From assembly GCA_965644295.1 (NCBI GenBank), contig CBFFRP010000407.1:122246-186245 (forward strand): DNA of 64,000 nt, read 5' to 3'. The notes under the pieces were generated by a model, which saw nothing but the letters and a program-made list of their open reading frames with translations, did no database searches and was not told the DNA's origin. This DNA is from Paraphysomonas bandaiensis. Taxonomy: Eukaryota; Chrysophyceae. Made by a program: the position numbers and the translations under genes. Shown here in pieces: positions 22,867 through 35,894 of the stretch (its first letter is position 1; each line of letters opens with the position of its first letter).

Positions 22867-25800
22867 CACTCGAATATACGCCGTTGATACATTTGGTGAG
22901 TTACTCATCAATTATTGGAGCATAGATCGCCACTCCTATTCGATTTCTATTCTGAAACTATTGCAGCAGCAATACTGATTGCTACGACAGCATCACTACT
23001 ATGGCCATTACACCACGTACCTAATGAGCAATACACATATACTACATTAAAAGTAACAAGTGTTAAATAATATAATTATTATTTTCCACGAGCAATTGAT
23101 TAAGTGTAACTATTTTTCGTCCACATGATTAGTCCGACAGATAGATTTGCAAATCCTACCAAACACGATAATCATATCAGATGTACCCTCTGCGAGACCT
23201 CACGACCTAAATAGCTTACCTAGAGATATAAAAGAATGAGATACACTCGAATATACGCCGTTGATACATTTGGTGAGTTACTCATCAATTATTGGAGCAT
23301 AGATCGCCACTCCTATTCGATTTCTATTCTGAAACTATTGCAGCAGCAATACTGATTGCTACGACAGCACCACTACTATGGCCATTACACCACGTACCTA
23401 ATGAGCAATACACATATACTACATTAAAAGTAACAAGTGTTAAATAATATAATTATTATTTTCCACGAGCAATTGATTAAGTGTAACTATTTTTCGTCCA
23501 CATGATTAGTCCGACAGATAGATTTGCAAATCCTACCAAACACGATAATCATATCAGATGTACCCTCTGCGAGACCTCACGACCTAAATAGCTTACCTAG
23601 AGATATAAATGAATGAGATACACTCGAATATACGCCGTTGATACATTTGGTGAGTTACTCATCAATTATTGGAGCATAGATCGCCACTCCTATTCGATTT
23701 CTATTCTGAAACTATTGCAGCAGCAATACTGATTGCTACGACAGCACCACTACTATGGCCATTACACCACGTACCTAATGAGCAATACACATATACTACA
23801 TTAAAAGTAACAAGTGTTAAATAATATAATTATTATTTTCCACGAGCAATTGATTAGGTGTAACTATTTTTCGTCCACATGATTAGTCCGACAGATAGAT
23901 TTGCAAATCCTACCAAACACGATAATCATATCAGATGTACCCTCTGCGAGACCTCACGACCTAAATAGCTTACCTAGAGATATAAATGAATGAGATACAC
24001 TCGAATATACGCCGTTGATACATTTGGTGAGTTACTCATCAATTATTGGAGCATAGATCGCCACTCCTATTCGATTTCTATTCTGAAACTATTGCAGCAG
24101 CAATACTGATTGCTACGACAGCATCACTACTATGGCCATTACACCACATACCTAATGAGCAATACACATATACTACATTAAAAGTAACAATGTTAAATAA
24201 TATAATTATTATTTTCCACGAGCAATTGATTAAGTGTAACTATTTTTCGTCCACATGATTAGTCCGACAGATAGATTTGCAAATCCTACCAAACACGATA
24301 ATCATATCAGATGTACCCTCTGCGAGACCTCACGACCTAAATAGCTTACCTAGAGATATAAATGAATGAGATACACTCGAATATACGCCGTTGATACATT
24401 TGGTGAGTTACTCATCAATTATTGGAGCATAGATCGCCACTCCTATTCGATTTCTATTCTGAAACTATTGCAGCAGCAATACTGACTGCTACGACAGCAC
24501 CACTACTATGGCCATTACACCACGTACCTAATGAGCAATACACATATACTACATTAAAAGTAACAATGTTAAATAATATAATTATTATTTTCCACGAGCA
24601 ATTGATTAAGTGTAACTATTTTTCGTCCACATGATTAGTCCGACAGATAGATTTGCAAATCCTACCAAACACGATAATCATATCAGATGTACCCTCTGCG
24701 AGACCTCACGACCTAAATAGCTTACCTAGAGATATAAATGAATGAGATACACTCGAATATACGCCGTTGATACATTTGGTGAGTTACTCATCAATTATTG
24801 GAGCATAGATCGCCACTCCTATTCGATTTCTATTCTGAAACTATTGCAGCAGCAATACTGATTGCTACGACAGCATCACTACTATGGCCATTACACCACG
24901 TACCTAATGAGCAATACACATATACTACATTAAAAGTAACAATGTTAAATAATATAATTATTATTTTCCACGAGCAATTGATTAAGTGTAACTATTTTTC
25001 GTCCACATGATTAGTCCGACAGATAGATTTGCAAATCCTACCAAACACGATAATCATATCAAATGTACCCTCTGCGAGACCTCACGACCTAAATAGCTTA
25101 CCTAGAGATATAAATGAATGAGATACACTCGAATATACGCCGTTGATACATTTGGTGAGTTACTCATCAATTATTGGAGCATAGATCGCCACTCCTATTC
25201 GATTTCTATTCTGAAACTATTGCAGCAGCAATACTGACTGCTACGACAGCATCACTACTATGGCCATTACACCACGTACCTAATGAGCAATACACATATA
25301 CTACATTAAAAGTAACAAGTGTTAAATAATATAATTATTATTTTCCACGAGCAATTGATTAAGTGTAACTATTTTTCGTCCACATGATTAGTCCGACAGA
25401 TAGATTTGCAAATCCTACCAAACACGATAATCATATCAAATGTACCCTCTGCGAGACCTCACGACCTAAATAGCTTACCTAGAGATATAAATGAATGAGA
25501 TACACTCGAATATACGCCGTTGATACATTTGGTGAGTTACTCATCAATTATTGGAGCATAGATCGCCACTCCTATTCGATTTCTATTCTGAAACTATTGC
25601 AGCAGCAATACTGACTGCTACGACAGCATCACTACTATGGCCATTACACCACGTACCTAATGAGCAATACACATATACTACATTAAAAGTAACAAGTGTT
25701 AAATAATATAATTATTATTTTCCACGAGCAATTGATTAAGTGTAACTATTTTTCGTCCACATGATTAGTCCGACAGATAGATTTGCAAATCCTACCAAAC

Positions 25801-26632
25801 ACGATAATCATATCAGATGTACCCTCTGCGAGACCTCACGACCTAAATAGCTTACCTAGAGATATAAATGAATGAGATACACTCGAATATACGCCGTTGA
25901 TACATTTGGTGAGTTACTCATCAATTATTGGAGCATAGATCGCCACTCCTATTCGATTTCTATTCTGAAACTATTGCAGCAGCAATACTGATTGCTACGA
26001 CAGCATCACTACTATGGCCATTACACCACGTACCTAATGAGCAATACACATATACTACATTAAAAGTAACAAGTGTTAAATAATATAATTATTATTTTCC
26101 ACGAGCAATTGATTAAGTGTAACTATTTTTCGTCCACATGATTAGTCCGACAGATAGATTTGCAAATCCTACCAAACACGATAATCATATCAGATGTACC
26201 CTCTGCGAGACCTCACGACCTAAATAGCTTACCTAGAGATATAAATGAATGAGATACACTCGAATATACGCCGTTAATACATTTGGTGAGTTACTCATCA
26301 ATTATTGGAGCATAGATCGCCAATCCTATTCGATTTCTATTCTGAAACTATTGCAGCAGCAATACTGATTGCTACGACAGCACCACTACTATGGCCATTA
26401 CACCACGTACCTAATGAGCAATACACATATACTACATTAAAAGTAACAAGTGTTAAATAATATAATTATTATTTTCCACGAGCAATTGATTAAGTGTAAC
26501 TATTTTTCGTCCACATGATTAGTCCGACAGATAGATTTGCAAATCCTACCAAACACGATAATCATATCAGATGTACCCTCTGCGAGACCTCACGACCTAA
26601 ATAGCTTACCTAGAGATATAAATGAATGAGAT
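22867..26632. repeat. Satellite: ten tandem copies of a 376/377-bp unit
   Basis: The sequence CACTCGAATATACGCCGTT recurs at 22867, 23244, 23621, 23998, 24374, 24750, 25126, 25503, 25880 and 26257. The array ends near 26632. Units differ at a handful of positions: GATT/GACT and CATC/CACC near AATACTGA..GCTACGACAGCA, GTAACAAGTG/GTAACAATG, and CAGATG/CAAATG. Three consecutive units (23998, 24374, 24750) carry the 1-bp deletion that makes them 376 bp. Overall identity is about 98-99 percent, indicating recent amplification or homogenisation. The 70-codon frame open in those three units only reflects the deletion; it is not a convincing gene. Confidence 0.97.
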
Positions 26633-27547
26633 GCGTGATGTCTATACTATGCTCATGATCTAACCCTGCCAGAAAGTAGATTAAGATCTTCGCCATGCAT
26701 GATACCACCACCAACACGTCAGAAGTATTGGAGCAGTGAGTACATATTGACATTACCATGTATGACATTGGTATGCAGTTTTACCTGCTCACAATCAGTA
26801 TTGATTAGAACAATTTACGTCTCCTTACGTGTGGATTGTCCGTCCCTGAGATTTAGATCAGCGATAGCACTGAGTAGGCGGCCACCAAAAATGGAACGAT
26901 AACTACAAATGGAACTCGTTTCCCAATGAAATCACTTCACTGTTCTCTTCGGAGTAGTTGCATCTGTACTTTGCAGGGGCAATCACCACAAGCAATATAC
27001 TGAGCCGATTAAGGACTCAAACGCATCTTCATTGCCGGCAACTGCAATGAACCGTACATGGACACTGGCAGTAAATTAATAGAGCCTCTTCATAAGCACA
27101 ATGCCACACTTATTGCGACCATTTCTCTGCTCTCCATATCTACACATGATGTCGACAGAGGAACACATCTAGACATGTCCACATGTCCGGTCCATGTCTG
27201 TCTACGAAGTGGTCGCAGCAGCTCCGATCTGATCCAGCTCAAAAGCATTGCATCGATATGGATATGCATGGAGTGAGACGAATCACTCTCAGTTGGGATC
27301 CAACAAGAAAGCAAAATCCTTGCTTTTTCAGTGCAATGGGTTTTCAAAAAGTGGGGTTTTCAATTTCCATGCTTGGGATTTCGACAAATCCAGGGTTTTG
27401 GGCCTACAAATGGCATCTTTTTTCTTCATTTTGCGGAGGACCCGGAACACCTGGCTGCTTCTCAGTGTGCTCTGTGATGACTCTGCTCTTACAATCTCCA
27501 GCTTCCACTATAATTCTTCTCACCTCTAATCAATAAGATATCTGGAT
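26633..27547. other. Intergenic, upstream of RING/B-box gene
   Basis: Several overlapping short frames occur on both strands (up to 117 codons at 27183-27536) but none shows a domain or codon bias I trust. The interval includes the promoter of the gene starting at 27548; I see no clear core element. Confidence 0.4.
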
Positions 27548-29593
27548 ATGAAAGATGGTCCTCAGTGTTCCCTTTGCTGCATCGGGTATGATACTGAAGG
27601 TCCCCACACCCCTCTGCTGCTCTCATGCGGTCACGGCATATGCTCCAGCTGCTGTCGTGCTCTCGAGTCATCTCACGCTGATCATTCCTCTGGATTAACG
27701 CAAATTCCATGCCCGGAGTGCTTCCAAACATCCAGCCCTCCATTCAGTAAGAACTTTGCGCTCATGAGAGAAATCGTATCCAGACAGTTAGCAGCGAGTG
27801 CCCCCTCTATACAAACCATATGCGATGCGTGTGGGATGTCCACTAGTTCCGTGGAATGCCGTGAATGTGACAGGATGTTTTGTAGAAAGTGTGATTACAA
27901 GATACATCAAGCCAATGATTTGACGGAGCATTTAAGACAGGTTTCTGATACTCCTGAAAGCGACGTGTGTGTCAGCCATATGCAGCCACTTATTGCATAC
28001 TGTACGAAATGCAGACGGTGCATATGTGACGAGTGTATGTGCAATACGCATAAGAAACACATCGTTAGTGTTCTTAAAGATATTGCAGAAGAGAAGAGAG
28101 TGAGCTTGTCACAACATAAATTACATCTGCAGAACATCTGCTCACGGACTGACAGTATTGGCTCTTATATTGAACAATACATGGGTAGTGTTGGTTTTAC
28201 TAATGGCGGATCAGTGAACCTCTCTTCTGAAGGACTGCAGCAAACGGCAAAGAATACTGTAAATCAAACTTTCGATAAGCTTCTTGCTGCATTGCAGAAA
28301 CGTCGTGAAGAGATGTTAGCGATTGTGGACAAAGAATTTGAGAATAAGCGAACTCAACTCCTTTGCCAAAAAGACTCTGCTTGTAAGCTTGGCCAAGAGG
28401 CGCGGAATATGATCGGAAAATGCGAAGATATTTCCTGTGAGCGCGATGCCCCAATGGTAGCTATGTTCACTGAAATGGAGTCGTCCCTGAACAGCCTTGT
28501 CAACACTGATATAAACAGTATTGTGGGGCCGATCGGCGACCTTAGAGTTCATGTAACATTTGACGCTGATCTTCAAAAATTGAATGAAATAATCCGTAAG
28601 CTGGGAAAAGTGGGCGATAGTGCTATTATTGAGTCAGCGGACGGTACCCTTCGAGGTGGCCATTCCTCTACGCCTGTAACTAATAAGAACAGCGGACTTC
28701 CGAAATGCGAAGAACTTACTTACAATGATCTATCAGTAGGTATTACCATATGTATGACAGCTACTATTCTTTATTGTGTATATATGTTGTTGTTTTGCGT
28801 TACTTATAAAATCTCTTCAGGTATGCGAGTTGATGCACTGGATACTGCTAATCGTTGGGCAGAGGCAGAGGTAATACACTACTTATTTTCTGTCTATATG
28901 CACTATGTTGTTTTATGCTTTGCATGGTTTGTCAGATTGTAGACATGAACCCTGTAGATAAAACAGTTCTTCTATCGTACGTTTATTGGTCCAAAGAATG
29001 GGACGAATGGATTCCAGTTATCAGTGAAGTTATTGCGCCACTGAAGACCCATACGCTCGGCATTGGACAACCCATGCAAGTGGGGCAAAGGGTTGAAATA
29101 TGTGACGACAAGAGTAAGTGGAGGGAAGGCTTTGTCACTGGGATCGAAGGCCACCAGGTATTCTGCATTTCACACTATGGATTTAATTTTAGGGGTAGTA
29201 GATAATGTATGCACTTTGGATGACATAATGTGGAGGTGAATTGATTGCTTTACATGCATATTTAAATGCTCGTGAGATATTGTGTATATAGTAGTAGGTT
29301 AAATTTATGTAATTGCCTGTGTTCAATAGCTCTGTACATCTTTTATAATTGCGTGCAGTATTTCCTTGCTACAGCTCATAAAATTTACATATCTATATCA
29401 GATAGAAGTGTTTTATGAAGACGATAAGTTGGAGGGCCATACCGTAATTATTGATTCTCGAATGGATCGCATCAGACAATATGGCATTGCCACCAGTCCC
29501 CCAAAACCCAAGAAACATTCCAGTGAAGCATTTACAGGTTCGACACCGATATTAAAGTCATCTGGTAAAAAGCGAAGTCGAGCCGGTGTATAG
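27548..29593 (+). CDS. RING / B-box / coiled-coil protein with C-terminal Tudor/chromo-barrel-type domain
   Basis: Exons 27548-28739, 28821-28870, 28936-29157 and 29402-29593 join to 551 residues. Residues about 7-60 form a C3HC4 RING (CSLC, LLLSCGHGICSSC, CPEC), the E3 ubiquitin-ligase module. Two B-box-like zinc fingers follow (CDACG...CRECDRMFCRKC; CVSHMQPLIAYCTKC...CDECMCNTHKKH). Then comes a long helical region to about 350, as in TRIM proteins. Exons 2-4 encode a small beta-barrel unit: MRVDALDTANRWAEAEVVDM, VYWSKEWDEWI and QIEVFYEDD. The xxWDEWI element is typical of chromo-barrel/Tudor-knot domains that bind chromatin or methylated peptides. The C-terminus is basic (KKRSR), a possible nuclear signal. 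Inferred role: nuclear ubiquitin ligase recruited to chromatin. Confidence 0.82.
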
Positions 29594-30728
29594 AGGCAGT
29601 AATTTGGCGTATAAGAACTGGAAGTGTTAGAAGGTTATTATTGCGTGATCTATCCCTTAAAAGTGTTTTGTGATAGCTGCGTGATATATATTGTTGTTCT
29701 GTGAGATTAATACGTCTTGTGAGTAGTAGTATATGAGTACATGAGATATACATGTGACTTTATAGCAGTGATAATGATTAGCATTTTGTTTTTGGAATCC
29801 CACTACAGATGTGTTTCTTTTGAGGTATTTTAGAGATTTCAGAATTTTCCTCTACGCCTGTTAGATTTAAACATTGTCAAATTAAATGGGCTGAGTTCAG
29901 ACATGAATAATAACTACGATATTCCTCTTGACACAAATGTGATGACTGTAATTAGTAAACTGTGCATAGTGAGAACAGCTCGATAATCTGATGAAAGAAA
30001 AACTAACTTGTGTATTGTTAATTTGTTGTAATATGCTACACTTCTTTAAACTTGCGAATCTTACAACGACGAGCCAAAGGCGGTTATTGATGTAGATGCT
30101 TCAGAATTATCATGACCCTCACTAAAAGAATATAATTTGCTTCCAGAGTATTGTCCTGGCATAAAATTTAACGATATTACTGAAGTTGATTGGACACCCT
30201 AATCACAGTATCCAATGATCATTTGCTGAGAGTGATCCCGAGTGAAACTTTGCTAGATAAAGCTTATGGAGTCGCCGCTGATGTATAGACAAGCTGTAGC
30301 GGGAGTTTCGGAGATTATTATGAAGCCTAACAAATGTTGACTTCGCGGATTATAGTATAGTAAAATGTGTTCTCTCCTGAGGATATTTTGTATGGGGGAT
30401 GAAGCTGTCAATAATGAGAAAAGCAAGAATATGAATACAAATAACTTTTTATTTAATGCTCAAAAATAATAATAACAGCTGCACCCACGAAACCGAAGAG
30501 AACTACCACGCTATCACTATCGTGGCCTCAGACCGAATTGGCAACAATAGTAGTTTATAAATTGAATAAAGATAAAGGAGTTTAGGGTTTAGCTTATTTA
30601 GTTTCAGTACGATATAAAATTGAAAATTAAAACTACTTGTAAAATAAAAGATTTTGACAGTAATTTTATAAAATTTACGTGTAAGTTTACTCCCAATTTG
30701 TTCACGATAGCTAGAGAACTTTGTTGTA
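29594..30728. other. Intergenic, nothing recognised
   Basis: AT-rich sequence between the RING/B-box gene and the hAT-type element. Only short frames are present and I see no repeat. Confidence 0.45.
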
Positions 30729-31516
30729 TGTTGCGTTAGGGCCTGGTAACCATTAATTGTAGTCCAGTTCCCGGCAAATATAATGGCATTAATAAAATAT
30801 GCCCCGGCAATTATAATGGCATAACCATTAATGGCCATTAATATCTAAGTAGATAATGCCGCTCAGAATAGATACTGTAGTGCTCCTTTAATTACTAATT
30901 TAGTAAAATAACATACTACAAATTGTAATTACTTTTCGCTCTCCACTGGCACATCAGGATCTTCTTGCAGGGCTTCATGGAGAGCATAAGCATCCCACAA
31001 CATGTCATCGGCCCGTAGGAGTAGCAACGATTCTAGACTATATGGAGTCATATTTCTACGCTCAGGTGTAATAATCAACTTTGTATGACTAAAGAGCCTC
31101 TCAACAACATTAGATTTTAGACTTTGCTTCGATATGAAACAAGCAGCGGTTGTAGGACTCATAGGTACCAAGTCGAGCTCTCTTGGTGACCTCGGCGCTA
31201 TCCAGAGCACGATTTACAAAATCAGCTCCTTAACTTTTGTCGTGATTGCTGTTGGATGAGAGCAAACTGTCATTCATAAGCATCTTTAGATCTTTCAGCA
31301 AGGGATGCCAGTGTTATCGCTGAGAAAACAAAATAGCTGTGGAATTGCATGAACATTGTTTAGAATTCACTTAGTTCTAAATATATATCATATATCAAGT
31401 GCCAATACATGCCACTAATGGCCCTTTAAGGATAGTCGAGTTTCCAGCAATTATAATGGCAATAATGAAAAGTATCCAGGCATTACCATATACGGTTTCC
31501 AGGTCCTGTGTTGCAT
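30729..31516. mobile_element. hAT-type element, copy 2, with 8-bp target-site duplication
   Basis: The element spans 30737-31508. Its ends, TAGGGCCTGG and CCAGGTCCTG, are imperfect inverted repeats, with matching subterminal blocks (TTAATTGTAGTCC, GGCAATTATAATGG). It is flanked by TGTTGCGT (30729-30736) and TGTTGCAT (31509-31516), an 8-bp duplication with one mismatch, as expected for hAT transposition. Inside is only the C-terminal dimerisation part of a hAT transposase on the minus strand (30929-31210), so the copy cannot move on its own. Confidence 0.82.
30929..31210 (-). pseudogene. hAT transposase C-terminal dimerisation domain fragment
   Basis: The 93-residue frame contains SNVVERLFSHTKLIITPERR followed by MTPYSLESLLLLRADDMLWD. 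This matches the pattern of the hATC dimerisation domain (a serine-rich lead-in, VERLFS, then a conserved Leu-rich helix and Trp). The catalytic DDE core, BED finger and N-terminus are absent. The same fragment is present in decayed form at about 14280-14375 and, on the plus strand, at about 35500-35760. Confidence 0.7.
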
Positions 31517-32432
31517 GTGAATGATAATGATAACATTATTCGGCTTTATCACGATATACTAACTTTGGCACCTCAAGGTAGCTGATTTCCACTATTTAAA
31601 TAGCTAACTCTTGGCTTAAGAACGATTTGAAAATAGTTTGCTAGTATTCGGCTTTTTATTAAGAACGATGACGCACTAGTACTGACACTATATTACTATA
31701 CTGTGCGTGCGATCATCATGTCACTGCAGCGTTAACAGACATCAAACACACATGAATACGGTACTAGCATATACGCAATACATTTCAACCGCCGGTTCGG
31801 ATAAAGCGAGCGTCCAAGTGTACAATCGCCGAGGATGGTCAGTCGCTATCTTGCAGCTGCTCCTTATTATTATCGGGAGAGCTTCACAGGATGCACACTG
31901 CGCATACCTTTTACAAGATAACGGCTCAAGCAGTATCTCATCCTCCTGTAAGGGCTCCCTTCCACTTCACTGTCTCTTCTGATGGCAATAACCTACACAT
32001 GAACCAGTTGTCTCAAGCGGTTAATAGTCAGGTGGGGTCATAATTTCACCCCACAATAAGCGTCTGTGTGTCTATTTATGGTCATGACCCTCATATACAA
32101 CACACTCCTGCCAGTATACCAGCAACCGTATATACAAAATACATACTCTAATAATACGTATATCAGTGACGTGGTTTCAACCTTTTAGAAACATTTTGCT
32201 CCGTTTGAAGAGTTCTAGATTTTCAGGGGTTTATAGTCGTAATGTACACATTTTTTTTATTTTCATGCCTAAAAATACATGATTTTGTATCTATCCGGTG
32301 TAAGTGCGTGTGTCGAGGTCTGAAGTCAGTGACACGAAGTGATCATGTACGTACTCAACCACGCACATAACAACTCGACACACATCGCACAATGAGCAGC
32401 AGACACACTCGTTAATAGTGATCAAGTTTCTT
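31517..32432. other. Intergenic, upstream of kinase gene
   Basis: No gene recognised; a 91-codon frame at 31707-31982 has no signature. The final few hundred bases presumably hold the kinase promoter. Confidence 0.4.
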
Positions 32433-34610
32433 ATGGGAGCGGCGATTAGCTGCTGTGATCATTGGTATGAAGAGGGTGTGGTGGACGAGAGGGTTCATAG
32501 TGTCGCCTGTGTTGTTCAATCACCTCACAGAGACTCACACTCTGACAGAGATCAGTTCGCTCTATTGTCGAGCCGGAGCGCATCATCCTCTCTGACTGGT
32601 TCCATCAAACATGCGGCATTATCTCATATGTACCGACAAGTAGGAGTACTTAACAATGAAGCTCATATATACGGCAAGGGAGCCCCTGATGTGGACACTG
32701 ACGACTGTGCTGTGTATGAACACACACGAGAGCGAGAGCTATGCACGGACTGTGCAAAACCTAAACAATCTGAATACGGATATAGATCGAAACGACCAAA
32801 CCTACAAGTAATTGTATCAGATGGTCTCGACGAAGAGAAGCCGGATAGCCAACAACTTGTGATACAAGATATGACCATAAGTGAGGTTGGCATGAAAGTC
32901 AACAGCTTGAATGGTGTCAATTCGACACCCCATTCCTTCATTGAGGATGGCAGGAGCGATTTTATTTACATAGGACCATTAGGAACAGGTGTTGATATTG
33001 CGTTTTTTGTGTAGTGTTGACGTATACTTATTCACAGGATCATCTGGTAGCGTTATAGAGGCCCTCCATGTGCCTACCTTAACCTTGGTTGCTCTCAAAA
33101 TGTTACCGATACACAACGATCAAGAGGTGTCGAGGATATCACGAGAACTTCACGTGCTTCGTCAAAACGTAGCACAGCTTCGAATTTTGACTGGATCCTT
33201 TAAAAAAAATACTCCTAAGAGTGACACCACCAATATGTCAGGATGCACAGATGGCGAAGAAGATTTTGACTGTATCGATGAGTTTGATCGAAATATGGAA
33301 GAGGAGTTAGAGGAGTCTGATATTATTTGCCCGTGCCCACATCTACTGGCTATGTATGATGGTAGGTGTTTCTAGGAAGTACTTCTTTGAATGCTTTTCA
33401 CTACAGTGCATTACTTGATATTCTACCCAGTCAATATCGTATGTGATATTTTGACATAGTGTATCTTTACCACCTTTGTTGCGATGGTTGTTGACATTAT
33501 CGCAGCCTTCTTGGATGGCTCCACCGGTATGGTCAACATTGCCTTAGAATATATGGATGGTGGCTCTCTTCAGGATTTAGTAAATTCTGGAGGATGCAGT
33601 GACGAAGCTGTACTGACAGACATTACGTACCAGATGTTGCGGGGTCTGGAATATTTGCATAGCCATGGTCGAATGCATCGGTAAGTGTGTTTTGATTTAG
33701 AGTGAGCATTACATGTTGCGCTGAATTCGTCTAATTTGTGTCTATAGGGATATTAAACCTGGAAATATTCTTTTGAACAGTAGAGGTCAAGTTAAACTTG
33801 CAGACTTTGGGATATCAACGGCATTTGAAAATTCAGAACCAGATAAGAGTTATGTTGGAGCCATACATTACATGGTAAGTAGTACAGTGCAACTGGTTAG
33901 TATTTTTTTTAATGTAATATATATTGTGGAGCGTTTCTCACTGCTTGTCGTAGGCTCCCGAGCGTATTATGAATGTGCAATATGGTACCGCCAGCGAAAT
34001 ATGGTCCTTGGGCATGACCATATTAGCAGTCTGTTGTGGAAGATATCCCTTGAACACTTCTGAACAAAAACTTCCATCTGACTATTGGGAGCTTCTTCGA
34101 CTAATATGTGATGAGCCACCACCTCTATCGGATACATTGCTTTCAGCTAGTTTCAGCGATATTATACGAAGATGCCTGAGTAAGTCCCCAAATGATAGAC
34201 CTTCGGCGAGAGATCTGTTAAACGAGACGCATTTCAAACATAGAAAACTATGTCGCAGTGTCACGTCATCATCATTCATCTCTTTACGATCTCAGGTCAT
34301 TACCTCCGATAACTTGTTAGGAAATACATCGGATAGTACCGACAGTGTTTTGAATGGTGATGTTGCATACAAAGTAGAGGACATGCGCTCACACCACCTA
34401 GACGCAGTACTTAATAAACTCCGAGCTGCACGTAGCCGAGAGCTTCTTCTCGACCCACTAGGTGAAAGTCAAATGGAAAAACACAATTGTCATAATATTC
34501 CAAGTTTTGAATCCGAATTTGATAAATGGGAACATTTTGCCCATGAGCTCCGATTGCCTGTGAGTGTCGTTATTAAAAAAGCTAAGGTACAATTATTCTC
34601 ATCGAATTAG
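32433..34610 (+). CDS. MAP kinase kinase-like (STE7-type) protein kinase with lipidated N-terminus
   Basis: Five exons (32433-32988, 33038-33361, 33506-33680, 33748-33874, 33954-34610) give 612 residues. The ATG at 32433 is chosen because it yields MGAAISCC, a consensus N-myristoylation site followed by palmitoylatable cysteines. A Ser-rich, probably disordered region of about 180 residues follows. The kinase domain has GPLGTGSSGSV (glycine loop), VALKML (lysine), MHRDIKPGN (catalytic loop, across an intron), LADFGIS and GAIHYMAPER, the YMAPER form typical of MAP2Ks. An acidic insert of about 45 residues lies after ELHVLRQN. About 110 residues follow the kinase. It probably phosphorylates a MAP kinase at a membrane. 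The other possibility is a general STE-group kinase. Confidence 0.88.
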
Positions 34611-34985
34611 TAGTAAAGTATTTGTTTTTAAATGGGGCGTTGTATATCCTCTCTATACTGTTTTGTAGTCATATACTCTTTCTATATTTGAATGTTTCAT
34701 TTGTGTGCATTAGTACTGGTATTTACAGGAATGAAATTTGTTGCATACATGTTTTTGTCCATAATCTGATTTTGTAATAATGAGATTTTGGATTTGCACC
34801 CTTAGTATGCAGTTGTAAGAACATAATAATAATGTCTGGTTATATCAGGTTAAGATGAGCTAGGACAATATGCCCCAGTATTTCATTAATACTGAGGGCG
34901 AGTATAATACCTAAAATCTGAGTTGGTTTCGAGACAAATAACTCGAAATTTAGTGATCAATCGAAATTGTAGCTCTACTCCCCAC
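34611..34985. other. Intergenic, kinase 3' flank
   Basis: AT-rich 3' flank of the kinase gene with no other feature seen. Confidence 0.4.
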
Positions 34986-35894
34986 CAGAGCCTGGTAACC
35001 GTTAATGGTAATGGAAGTCATTGTAATGCCATTATAATTGCCAGGAGGAACTGGGTACCCATCTTTACAATATGCGGGTAAAGGGTAAATAACATTAAAC
35101 ATTAAACTGCATCCTTATCTTTGCGGATGAAGTTTCCCTAACAAGTTGGAAGATAAAATTCTTACTCCAGTTAACGTTAGAGAGATGAAAAAATTACAGA
35201 GTGTTACGCTTGCTGGAACCAATTCGTATCAAGTACGCCAGCTATTTCATATTCAGCTACAAAATTTTCAGGGCTGCATCCATACCTTTCCCCGAGTGCA
35301 AGGATTTTTTACCAGTGTAAATTTTGAGAAGGAAGTAGCTAAAATTCAATGGGACAATGAAGAGAAGAGTTAACAGGCAAAAAGAGATCCATCCATTGCT
35401 GTTAGTGCATCCAACATAAATAGCGACGACAAAAATGATTAAACTGATTTCGAACAGCGTGTTCTGAACAGCGCCGAGGACACCAGAGAGCTCCACTTAG
35501 TCCCTATATGAGCCCAACTACCGCAACATGCATCATATCGAAGCAAAGTCTAAAATCTAATGTTGTTGAGTGGATCTTTTGGCGTGCTAAATTGATTATG
35601 ACACCTGAGCGTAGAAACATATCGTTTAGAATCATTGCTATTCCTACAAGCCGATTACATGTTGAGGGATGATTATTGCTTATGCCCTCCATGAAGCCCA
35701 GAAAGAAGATCCCGATGTGCCAGTGGAGAGCAAAGAGAATGATGATGTGTTGTTACGATTCTTATACTAAATTTGTATTTAAGGGCGTACCACACTATCT
35801 ATTATGAGCGGTATTATCTATTTTTCATTAATTCAATCACAACTTCCGGGAACTGGGCTATCATTAATGGACCATTAATGGTTACCAGGCCCGG
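34986..35894. mobile_element. hAT-type element, copy 3
   Basis: Left end CAGAGCCTGGTAACCGTTAATG and right end GTTACCAGGCCCGG are inverted, as in copies 1 and 2. The plus strand of 35500-35760 carries the decayed hATC region of copy 2 in the opposite orientation. An open frame at 35146-35373 (75 codons) lies in front of it and may be another transposase fragment, although I cannot recognise a domain. No 8-bp target duplication is evident. The coding parts contain stops, so the element is inactive. Confidence 0.65.

Noticed and set aside
24046-25010. Three nearly identical 70-residue frames within the satellite
   Set aside because: They occur only in units with the 1-bp deletion and follow from the repeat. 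The other units have them closed, and no domain is seen.
25020-25400. Hammerhead-like core in the satellite unit (minus strand, CTAATCA ... CGAAA)
   Set aside because: Two invariant core bases differ from the CUGANGA consensus and the flanking stems are not convincing.
22867-26632. CRISPR-like regular repeats
   Set aside because: The units are 376/377 bp and contiguous, with no variable spacers between them. This is a satellite in a eukaryotic genome.
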